Part shown: positions 47,721-55,168 of the stretch, piece by piece
Numbering within the stretch: position 1 is the first letter of the stretch
How the letters are laid out: each line of letters begins with the position of its first letter
Source of the DNA: Planctomycetota bacterium
Lineage (GTDB): Bacteria; Planctomycetota; UBA1135; GCA-002686595
Length of the DNA stretch: 64,000 nucleotides
Reading direction: 5' to 3'
Assembly (NCBI GenBank): GCA_016795205.1
Contig: JAEUHZ010000021.1
Coordinates: forward strand, 248,001 to 312,000
The notes under the pieces: generated by a model
The model's database searches: none
Told to the model about the DNA's origin: nothing
What the model saw: only the letters and a program-made list of their open reading frames with translations
Position numbers and translations under genes: made by a program

Positions 47721-48170
47721 GTGAGGCTGACGCTGTTCTCCGACTACGCCCTGCGCGTCTTGCTGTACGCCGGAGTCCACGACGATCGCCTCGTCACCGT
47801 GGCCGAGATCGCGCAGGCCTACGGGATCTCACGCCACCACTTGGTCAAGGTGAGTCAACTCCTGATCCAACTGGGGCTCGTCGAGTCCGCGCGTGGCCGC
47901 CATGGCGGCCTGCGGCTGGCGCGCGCGCCGAAGGACATTCGCGTCGGCGCGCTCGTGCGCCAGACCGAGCCGGATCTCGACCTGGTCGAGTGCTTCGACC
48001 CGGCAACGAACACCTGTCCGCTCGCGAAGGCCTGCGACCTCGAGCACCTCCTACGCGAGGCGCGGGCGCGGTTCCTCGAGGTCCTCGACGGCTACACCTT
48101 GGCGGACCTCCTGGTTCATCGTCGCCGCTATGCGCAGATCTGGGACGCCCAACTCGGCGACCAGCGCTGA
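47721..48170 (+). CDS. nsrR: Rrf2-family NO-sensing repressor NsrR
   Basis: This protein of 149 residues has the Rrf2 winged helix (MRLTLFSDYALRVLLYAG, EIAQAYGISRHHLVKVSQLL, RGRHGGLRLAR). The Fe-S cysteines sit in the NsrR spacing ECFDPATNTCPLAKAC (C-x7-C-x5-C). NsrR's [4Fe-4S] cluster reacts with NO, which releases repression. The start is GTG 47721. It faces the haemoglobin-reductase pair across a short shared promoter. Confidence 0.88.
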   Translation: MRLTLFSDYALRVLLYAGVHDDRLVTVAEIAQAYGISRHHLVKVSQLLIQLGLVESARGRHGGLRLARAPKDIRVGALVRQTEPDLDLVECFDPATNTCPLAKACDLEHLLREARARFLEVLDGYTLADLLVHRRRYAQIWDAQLGDQR

Positions 48171-48440
48171 AGGACTGGCGGGCGGGAGCCCGGATGCGGC
48201 TCCGGGTGCCAGCCATCGGCCCGGTGACCCCCAGGCCTCGCTGCACTGGGGACGCAGAGGCTGCAGGACCGCGACCCCGCGCGCGCCCCGCCCGAAAGCC
48301 GCGGCCTGGCGTGCCTCCCGCCTGGTTCGGGAGAGCTGTGTGTCCTCACAGGCCCGCAAGTCGTGGCAGAGGTGGTGACATCGAGGATGTCGCCCGCGAC
48401 CTGGCAGGGACTCGGCAGCGGACAGCGGCCAGCGGCGCGC

Positions 48441-50027
48441 CTAGGAACCGCTCCTCGCCCGTGTTGCCACCTCGCTCTCGATGTGCGTGTGCAGTTCGGG
48501 CATGTGCTCGCGCGTCATGCGTTGAACGATGCGGTGCATCCACACGAGGCACCCGAACGAGAACACGGCCAGGAACACCCAGCAGCTCGTCCACAGCCCC
48601 GTCCACGAGAGCATCTGGCCGAACAGGATCGGGCACACGAAGCCGCCGAGTCCTCCGATCACGCCCACGAGTCCGCCCACGACGCCGACGTGCCCAGGGA
48701 AGTACTCGGGGATGTGCTTGTAGACCGCGGCCTTCCCGACACCCCACACGATGCCGATCAAGAAGACCAGGAACGTGAACACGTAGACGTTGGCCTGGAA
48801 CGAGATGTGGGTGCGTCCCACGGCCAGCAACTCACGACGCCGCACCTGGTCGCCGACCGCGAACGCCCGGCGCGAGCCGTCCGCCTCGACCTTCTCGGCC
48901 CATTCCTGCCAGGATTCGACCACGGGCAGAACGCGCATCTGCGCCCACTCCGTTTGCGCGCCTTCCAGGGTGTCGATGCTCGCTGGACGCTCCCCGGAGA
49001 GCACGACGACCGACTCCTTGCCGGTCGTGCGGGCGCGGAGGGTCATGCGGCCCGCATCGATCGACGCGATCGTGCTGTCCGCACCCGCGAGCACTCCCTC
49101 GCCCGGCGACAGCAGGCTCATGCGGGGGAAGACCAGGAGCGCGCAGCCGATCGTGCTCGTGCCCAACACCCAGTACATGACCCGCCGGGCGCCGAACACG
49201 TCCGAGAGCCAGCCCCCCAGCGCGCGTATGAGCCCCGATGGGAGTGAGAAGATCGACGCCAAGACCCCGGCGGTCGCGAGTGGCATCTCGTAGAACTTCA
49301 CGTAGTAGGGAACGAGCCACTGCGAGAGGGCCACGAACGCGCCGAAGACGAGGAAGTAGTAGGCACCGAAGCGCCACACTCGCGCGACCTTCAGCGGGGC
49401 CAGGCTGGAAGCGAACGTCCGGTTCGCCGCCTGCTCGGGGCGCTTGTTGCGCGCTAGGAGGAACAGCACGACGCACGTCAGCACCAACCCGGCGGCATAG
49501 ACGAGCGGGAGCTTGCGCCACCCCTCGGGATCCGCGCCGTGATCCGTGAACGCCGTGAGGAGGCGCGGCGCGACGAGCAGCGTGACCGCGGATCCGGCGT
49601 TGCCGGCCCCGAAGATGCCCAGCGCCGTACCCTGCCGCTCGCGTGGGAACCACAATGAGGTGTAGGCGATGCCCACGGCGAACGACGCGCCGGCGATGCC
49701 GAACCCGAGTGCAGCCAGGAAGAAGCTCCAGAAGCCGTCGGCGAACGAGTTGCCGACCAGGGCCAGCGCGCTGGCGATCATCACACCCAAGTACACGGGC
49801 TTGCCGCCGTGGCGGTCGGTCAGATAGCCCACGGGGAGCCGCAGCACGGAGCCGGTCAAGACCGGCGTCGCCATGAGCACGCCCGTCTGCAGCGGCGTCC
49901 AGTCGAAGGCCCCCGTCGTGACGAGGTGGGTCACGAGTACGCCGTTCATCGTCCACACGGCGAAGCACACGGTGAACGCCAGCGTGTTGAGGAACAGGAC
50001 CAGCCACGCCGTGCGTGCGTCGTTCAT
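48441..50027 (-). CDS. narK: Nitrate/nitrite transporter NarK with a 110-residue internal insertion
   Basis: This protein of 528 residues is an MFS transporter. The two substrate arginines are in place: Arg63 (VLRLPVGYLTDR) and Arg268 (SGLIRALGGWLSD). The nitrate signatures FGIAGASFAVGIAY and GAGNAGSAV are also present. Canonical NarK has about 460 residues. The surplus lies at about 301-412, a soluble segment between two late membrane helices, with acidic stretches and a SGERPASIDTLEGA run. It is the last gene of the nar operon, 8 bp after the mono-haem cytochrome gene. Whether it imports nitrate or exchanges nitrite is not decidable here. Confidence 0.88.
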   Translation of the reverse strand: MNDARTAWLVLFLNTLAFTVCFAVWTMNGVLVTHLVTTGAFDWTPLQTGVLMATPVLTGSVLRLPVGYLTDRHGGKPVYLGVMIASALALVGNSFADGFWSFFLAALGFGIAGASFAVGIAYTSLWFPRERQGTALGIFGAGNAGSAVTLLVAPRLLTAFTDHGADPEGWRKLPLVYAAGLVLTCVVLFLLARNKRPEQAANRTFASSLAPLKVARVWRFGAYYFLVFGAFVALSQWLVPYYVKFYEMPLATAGVLASIFSLPSGLIRALGGWLSDVFGARRVMYWVLGTSTIGCALLVFPRMSLLSPGEGVLAGADSTIASIDAGRMTLRARTTGKESVVVLSGERPASIDTLEGAQTEWAQMRVLPVVESWQEWAEKVEADGSRRAFAVGDQVRRRELLAVGRTHISFQANVYVFTFLVFLIGIVWGVGKAAVYKHIPEYFPGHVGVVGGLVGVIGGLGGFVCPILFGQMLSWTGLWTSCWVFLAVFSFGCLVWMHRIVQRMTREHMPELHTHIESEVATRARSGS

Positions 50028-50035
50028 GGCCCGCC

Positions 50036-50620
50036 TCAGGGAGCGTCGCCGCTCTCGTGCGCCTGCAGCCTGAGAGCGAAGCCACGCAGCACGGAGATCA
50101 GGCCATACAAGGTGATGGCCGTGGCCGCGAAGAGCATGGCGACCTGGAACGCATGGGCACGGAGCTCGTGCCAGAAGAGTCGTAGCGGTGCGCCGTGGTG
50201 ACGGGACAACGGATGAGTACCGTCCAGGTACTCCTGCGCATCCGGGATGCCGTCGCCGTCCAGGTCGTTCGCGAAGCCGAGCTCAGCGGCCACGAGCTCC
50301 GGCTTGGAGCGCAGTTCCAGGATGCGGCGCTTGCCGAGCCGCGCCACGAGCAGGTTGCCGAAGTCGTTCAAGATCGGGCTGTCGACCACCGGGCTGGGCT
50401 CGAAGGCGGCGCGTGCTCGGTTGAGCCGTTCGCGCTCGCCCTCCGTGAGGCTGCCGATCTGTCCCGCTCCGGTGCCTTCGGGGCCGTCCGGACTCGTGTG
50501 GCACAGGGCGCAGTTCACAGGGCGCCCGGAATGAGACTGAACGAACGTCTGGAACTCGTGGTGCGCGCCGGCGGGCATCGCGAACGCGAGCAAGACGACC
50601 ACGGTACGGTGGAGCTTCAT
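50036..50620 (-). CDS. Membrane-anchored mono-haem cytochrome c with EF-hand-like loop
   Basis: This protein of 194 residues has a signal peptide (ending PAGAHH) and one haem site (NCALCHTS; Cys37, Cys40, His41). Near residue 118 a DLDGDGIPDAQEY loop resembles a calcium-binding (thrombospondin-3/dockerin-like) motif. A C-terminal membrane helix (FQVAMLFAATAITLYGLI) anchors it facing the periplasm. It overlaps the cytochrome b gene by 4 bp and probably accepts or hands on electrons for that complex. No close family name is recognised. Confidence 0.78.
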   Translation of the reverse strand: MKLHRTVVVLLAFAMPAGAHHEFQTFVQSHSGRPVNCALCHTSPDGPEGTGAGQIGSLTEGERERLNRARAAFEPSPVVDSPILNDFGNLLVARLGKRRILELRSKPELVAAELGFANDLDGDGIPDAQEYLDGTHPLSRHHGAPLRLFWHELRAHAFQVAMLFAATAITLYGLISVLRGFALRLQAHESGDAP

Positions 50621-51732
50621 GGCTGCCCGCCTTTCAGGATCTCGTAGACCGTCTGTCCGAAGAAGGTCATCAGCAGGAAGTACGCCGCGGCGCCGAGGGC
50701 CAGCACGCGCAGCGTGCGCCTGGATGTCCGCCCGAAGATCCACGGCGCCAGGAACATGGTCCCCAGCACGAGCGTGGAGCCCGCGACGACGACCCAGTAC
50801 GGCAGGATCTCGAGCGGGTAGTAGACGAAGAAGAAGTACCACTCGGGCTTGATCCCGTCGGGCGTGGAACCCAGCGGGTTGAAGGGCTCGAGCAGCGGGT
50901 AGGGCAGCAGTGCGTCGAATGGCAAGCACATGGCCACGACGCACACGACGAAGAACGCCACCCCCCACACCGACAGGTCCTTGATCACGAAGAAGGGGAA
51001 GAAGCGCTCCGTCTTGACCTGTTCCACGTCGACGCCGCGGCTCATGCCGTGGACTTGGACCTGCAAGAGGTGCACGCCCAGCGCCGCGACCGTGGCGAGC
51101 GGCAGCAAGATCACGTGGAGCGCGAAGAACCGGCTGAGCGTGGCCTGGCCCACGCTGGGCTCGCCCTGGATCGTCTCGCGCACGTACGTCGGCCAGCGCG
51201 CCAGCTCGCCAGGCAGGTACTGCCCCAGTGCCTCGATCGACTGCAGGCCGACCTTCGTGGCGTTCACCGCGATCTGATTCCACGGGAGCAGGTACCCCGT
51301 GAACCCGAAAGTGAACACGATCAGAGCCAGCGTCATGCCCGAGACCCACGTCAACTCGCGCGGTCGCGCGAACGCCTTCATCGCGAACGTCGTCAAGACG
51401 TGGACGATCACGACCGCGATCATCGCGGAGGCGCTCCAGGCGTGGAGATTCCGGATCAGTGCGCCGCCGGCGACGTGCTCCGAGATCGCGGCCACCGAGG
51501 CGTGCGCGTCGCTCACCGTCGGCTGGTAGTAGAAGAGCAGCATGAGGCCGGTGACGACCTGGATCAGGAAGAAGAACAGCGCGAGCCCGCCGAGGTAGTA
51601 GGCCCAGCTCGCCTTGTGCTGCGGCACCTCCTTCTCGATCAGGAGTTGACGCGCGTTGAGCTTCTCGGCGGGCAGCCGTTCGCGCACGAAGCGCGCGACG
51701 CGCGAGCTCAGGGGGTCAGTCGCGGTGCTCAC
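50617..51732 (-). CDS. Cytochrome b (b6 plus subunit IV type) of a bc-type quinol oxidase complex
   Basis: This protein of 371 residues has two bis-His haem sites on adjacent helices (RNLHAWSASAM and IVHVLTTFAMK... FFALHVILLPLATVAALGVH). GFTGYLLPWNQ is followed by the Qo-site motif KPEWYFF (PEWY). Its length combines the b6 and subunit IV parts. It starts with GTG 51732, overlapping the NarI-Rieske stop by 4 bp, so it is made together with the fused Rieske partner. It should oxidise quinol and feed the Rieske centre and c-type haems. Confidence 0.9.
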   Translation of the reverse strand: MSTATDPLSSRVARFVRERLPAEKLNARQLLIEKEVPQHKASWAYYLGGLALFFFLIQVVTGLMLLFYYQPTVSDAHASVAAISEHVAGGALIRNLHAWSASAMIAVVIVHVLTTFAMKAFARPRELTWVSGMTLALIVFTFGFTGYLLPWNQIAVNATKVGLQSIEALGQYLPGELARWPTYVRETIQGEPSVGQATLSRFFALHVILLPLATVAALGVHLLQVQVHGMSRGVDVEQVKTERFFPFFVIKDLSVWGVAFFVVCVVAMCLPFDALLPYPLLEPFNPLGSTPDGIKPEWYFFFVYYPLEILPYWVVVAGSTLVLGTMFLAPWIFGRTSRRTLRVLALGAAAYFLLMTFFGQTVYEILKGGQP

Positions 51733-53045
51733 GAGACACGCTCCTCGCGCTTGGCGATGTAGACGGAGAGTGACGCGGCGCGTTCCGGATCGACGCGGCC
51801 GTAGTCCCGACCGTCCGCGCCACGGCTCGCAACGACCTGCTGGGTGTCGTCCATGAGCACCCAGGCCAGGTGGGGCAACGGCTCCTTGGCCGGCGCGCCA
51901 GCGTTGGGCATGCCGGTCTTGATGTCGAAGAAGGAGACGTGACAGGGGCACAGGACGCGGCCCTGCGCATCGAGCTCGCTCGCGACCGTGCACCCCAGGT
52001 GCGTGCACTTGGCGGAGATCAGGAGCGGGAGGCCGTCCTCGCCGAGGAAGGCCAGTGCTGGGCGCATCTCGTAGTCGATGAAGTAGCGACCCTTGCGGGC
52101 GTCGAGCTCCGACAGCGTGGCAATGCGGATGTAGCGCTGCGCCGCGCGCTCGACAGCAAGCTCCTTCTCACGCTGCGTCTGCCGCAGACGCTCGAGCTTC
52201 CGCGCGTCGAGCCGCGCTTGCTGCTCCTCGGACAGGCGCGGCCCGAAGAAGAAGCGTCCCAGCGTTTCCGCCGTGCCCGCTGCGAGCAGCGCGCCGCCGA
52301 CGGAGAGTGCGGCCGCTCCGCGCAGGAAAAGACGGCGGGCGGGCAGCACCGTGGCCGCAGCCACGCTGGAACTCCAGCGCCTGGGATTCGACCAGACGAC
52401 CACCTGCGGCGCGCGCCACAGGTACGCGAGCGGCACGGAGAAGACGTGTACGAGCCGCGAGAACGGCACGAGGAGCACGATCCCCCAGGCCAGCGCCAAG
52501 TGCGCCTGCACGAGGGGCGGCAGGTCGATGACCAGGCTGGCGTCGGGACGAAGCGTGAGGAGGCTCCACAAGTAGGGCGCCAGCGTCCCCGTGGACCAAG
52601 CCGCGCCGTACGGGTGGATCACGGCGATCAGGACGCCGAGCACGATCTGAGCGAGGAAGATCGCCAGCACCACGAGATCGACCACGGACGTCACGGCCTG
52701 TACGCGACCGTTCGTCAGGCGACGCACGAGGAGCACGGACAGGCCGACGAAGGCCAGCGCGCTGGCCGCCAGGCCGATGGCCTCCACGGACAGGAGGAAC
52801 GTCGGGCTCGCGACCAGACCGGCCCACACCCGCGGGAAGAGCAGCGCCGCGGCGTGACCCGCGAGGACGACGAAGATGCCCAGGTGCCAGGGCATCGAGC
52901 CCAGCACGAGGCTCTTGTCCTCGAGGAACTGTGAGGACAGCGCCGAGTAGCTGAAGCGCCGTGTACGGAAGCGCCAGATCGAGCCAGCGATGCAGCCGAG
53001 GATCGCGACGTAGGGCAAGCCCAGGAGGAGGAAGCTCTGCATCAT
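51729..53045 (-). CDS. NarI-Rieske fusion (nitrate reductase gamma fused to Rieske Fe-S protein)
   Basis: This protein of 438 residues has two parts. Residues 1-215 are NarI: five membrane helices with the four haem b ligands His54 and His64 (MPWHLGIFVVLAGH), His182 (VQAHLALAW) and His200 (SRLVHVF). Residues 235-438 are a whole Rieske protein: a twin-arginine-like ARRLFLRG (236-243), one membrane helix (244-262), then CTHLGC (347-352) and CPCH (366-369) for the [2Fe-2S] cluster. NarI ends in the cytoplasm, so the added helix would place the Rieske head outside, next to cytochrome b. The frame is continuous, with no frameshift at the joint. Ends overlap narJ and the cytochrome b gene by 4 bp each. 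Confidence 0.9.
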   Translation of the reverse strand: MMQSFLLLGLPYVAILGCIAGSIWRFRTRRFSYSALSSQFLEDKSLVLGSMPWHLGIFVVLAGHAAALLFPRVWAGLVASPTFLLSVEAIGLAASALAFVGLSVLLVRRLTNGRVQAVTSVVDLVVLAIFLAQIVLGVLIAVIHPYGAAWSTGTLAPYLWSLLTLRPDASLVIDLPPLVQAHLALAWGIVLLVPFSRLVHVFSVPLAYLWRAPQVVVWSNPRRWSSSVAAATVLPARRLFLRGAAALSVGGALLAAGTAETLGRFFFGPRLSEEQQARLDARKLERLRQTQREKELAVERAAQRYIRIATLSELDARKGRYFIDYEMRPALAFLGEDGLPLLISAKCTHLGCTVASELDAQGRVLCPCHVSFFDIKTGMPNAGAPAKEPLPHLAWVLMDDTQQVVASRGADGRDYGRVDPERAASLSVYIAKREERVS

Positions 53046-53668
53046 GGTTCATCGCTCCAGGTCGAGGAGCCCCCGCACGTGCCCGAGGCGGTCGCCGCTC
53101 CGAGACGGCTGAGCGCCTGGGCGACGTGGTCGGGAACACCTTGGGCCGCGAAGAGGTCACGTGCGGCCGCGGCCAGATGGCGGTAGGGATTGGAGGTGGG
53201 CGCGAGCGCGTCCGCGAGCTTCACGAGAGGGGTGGCGAGGAACCAGGCGCGGAACTCGTCGAACTCGACGCCGTCGAGGCGCGCCGCGAAGCGCAGCAGG
53301 ACCGAGAGGTGGTCGGGGAGCTCGCCCTGAACCTCGAACCCGTGCCGTGCGAAGCCCGCGCGCAGCCCGGCCAGCATGCGTCCGCGCTGGAAGCCCTCCT
53401 CGCCGAAGAGGTGCGGGCCCGCGTACGGCGTGCAGAAGGGTTGCAGTTCGAAAGTCCGGACGAAAACCTCCTCCAAGCGATCGGACGAGAGCTCCGTGCA
53501 CTCGCAGGCCAGCGCCGCGAGGCGGTCGGCGGCACCCGCATCGACCTCGCGCGCCAGTTCCGCAGCGACACGCGCCTGTTCGACGAAGTCGCAGCGCGGC
53601 AGTTCGAAGAGCCCGGCAAGCGCAGCGGAGACGCCGGAAAGCGGGCTGCGGGTCGACAGGGACTTCAT
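53042..53668 (-). CDS. narJ: Nitrate reductase chaperone NarJ
   Basis: This protein of 208 residues belongs to the TorD/NarJ family: FELPRCDFVEQARVAAEL, EEVFVRTFELQPFCTPYAG, LPDHLSVLLRFAA. NarJ loads the molybdenum cofactor into NarG and guides docking to NarI. ATG 53668 overlaps the narH stop by 4 bp, and its stop overlaps the NarI-Rieske start. The length is normal for the family (about 200-240). The C-terminus is Ser/Thr-rich. Confidence 0.85.
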   Translation of the reverse strand: MKSLSTRSPLSGVSAALAGLFELPRCDFVEQARVAAELAREVDAGAADRLAALACECTELSSDRLEEVFVRTFELQPFCTPYAGPHLFGEEGFQRGRMLAGLRAGFARHGFEVQGELPDHLSVLLRFAARLDGVEFDEFRAWFLATPLVKLADALAPTSNPYRHLAAAARDLFAAQGVPDHVAQALSRLGAATASGTCGGSSTWSDEP

Positions 53669-55158
53669 GCGCCACGCTCCGGAGTCACGCTGGCACCCAG
53701 GCCGCAACTGCCCTTGCAGTGCTCGGGATCACAGGAACTCGGCAAGGCCTCTTCGCGCTGGATCGGCGGGATCACGAAACGCTCGGGATACGGCGCGATC
53801 GCCGTGAGACGGTGGATGGCCTCGGCGTCCGTGGTCGTCAGCCCGGCAGCGCGCAATGCGGCCAGCACGGAGTCGATGTCCAGGTCGCCCAGCTCCTGCG
53901 CACGCTTGTAGGCGCGCACGGCCGCGAGGCGGCGCAGCGCGTCCTCGACCACGCCACGATTCCCCGCAGCGAACAGGTTCGCGAGGTACTGGATCGGGAT
54001 CCGCGCGTCCTCGAAGGTCGCGTGGAACTCCCGGCTGTCGTGCCCGTACAGCCCGCCTTGCGTGCGTCCCATCACCGGCAAGAGCGGGGGCACGTAGAAC
54101 AGCATCGGGAACGTGCGGTACTCGGGATGCAACGGCAGCGCGAGCTTCCACTCGACCACGTAGCGCCAGACCGGCGAGCGCTGCGCCGCGTCGATGAACC
54201 CCTCGCTGATGCCGTTCCGGCGCGCGGCAGCCAGGACGTCTGGGTCGCGCGGGTCGAGCAGCGCCGAACGGTAGGACTCGACCAGCGCGTCGTCGGAAAC
54301 TGCGCCGGCGGAGGCCACGCGCTCGGCGTCGTAGAACAGCACGCCCAGGTAGCGGATGCGTCCGACGCAGGAGTGGAAGCAGGCCGGGGCCTGTCCGGTC
54401 TCGAGCCGCGGGAAGCACAGGATGCACTTCTCCGACTTGCCCGTCTTCCAGTTGAAGTAGATCTTCTTGTAGGGGCACGCGGCGACGCAGGCGCGCCAGC
54501 CGCGGCACTTGTCCTGGTCGATCAGGACGATCCCATCCTCGCCGCGCTTGTAGAGCGCTCCGGACGGGCAGGACGCGACACAGCTGGGATTCGCGCAGTG
54601 ATTGCAGATCCGCGGCAGGTACATCATCGCGAGCTGCTCGACGTCGAAGAGCGCCTTGCGCTCCGTCTCCGTGAGTGAGTCGAGGTTGACGTCCTTCTCC
54701 GCATGGAGTGGCGACCCGGCCAGGTCGTCGTCCCAGTTGGGCCCGCGCTCGATCGCCATGGGCTCGCCCGTGATCTGCGAGATCGCGATGGCCGTCGGCT
54801 GGTCGTCGCCGGACTTGGCGTCGAAGAGATCCGCGTAGCGGTACGTCCAGGGCTCGTAGTAGTCGTCGAGGTTGGGCTGCGCGGGGTTGTAGAAGAGCTT
54901 CAGCAGCGCGTCCCACTTCCCCTGGCTCCGCAGAGCGAGCCGGCCGTCGCCATCGCGCGTCCACCCGCCTCGGAAGCGCTCTTGATCCTCCCAGCGTTCG
55001 GGGTACCCCGTGCCGGGCTTCGTCTCGACGTTGTTCCACCACATGTACTCCGCGCCAGGGCGGTCGGTCCACACGTTCTTGCAGGCGACGCTGCAGGTGT
55101 GGCAGCCGATGCACTTGTCGAGGTGGAACACCATCGCGGTCTGTGCGCGGACGTCCAT
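53665..55158 (-). CDS. narH: Respiratory nitrate reductase beta subunit
   Basis: This protein of 497 residues has four ferredoxin-like Cys groups in canonical order: CIGCHTCSVACKN, CNHCANPSC...CP, CRGWRACVAACP (the Trp replaces one Cys and marks the [3Fe-4S] site), and CILCFPRLETGQAPAC..C. It passes electrons from NarI haems to NarG. The gene starts 10 bp after the narG stop. All cluster ligands seen in E. coli NarH are present. The C-terminal ~30 residues are extra and Cys-containing (SCDPEHCKGSCGL). Confidence 0.95.
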   Translation of the reverse strand: MDVRAQTAMVFHLDKCIGCHTCSVACKNVWTDRPGAEYMWWNNVETKPGTGYPERWEDQERFRGGWTRDGDGRLALRSQGKWDALLKLFYNPAQPNLDDYYEPWTYRYADLFDAKSGDDQPTAIAISQITGEPMAIERGPNWDDDLAGSPLHAEKDVNLDSLTETERKALFDVEQLAMMYLPRICNHCANPSCVASCPSGALYKRGEDGIVLIDQDKCRGWRACVAACPYKKIYFNWKTGKSEKCILCFPRLETGQAPACFHSCVGRIRYLGVLFYDAERVASAGAVSDDALVESYRSALLDPRDPDVLAAARRNGISEGFIDAAQRSPVWRYVVEWKLALPLHPEYRTFPMLFYVPPLLPVMGRTQGGLYGHDSREFHATFEDARIPIQYLANLFAAGNRGVVEDALRRLAAVRAYKRAQELGDLDIDSVLAALRAAGLTTTDAEAIHRLTAIAPYPERFVIPPIQREEALPSSCDPEHCKGSCGLGASVTPERGA

Positions 55159-55168
55159 GTGATGTGCC

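Noticed and set aside
52168..53160. Out-of-frame minus-strand frame over the NarI-Rieske gene, suggesting two separate genes
   Set aside because: The NarI and Rieske motifs lie in one continuous frame from 53045 to 51729; the other frame is a composition artefact.
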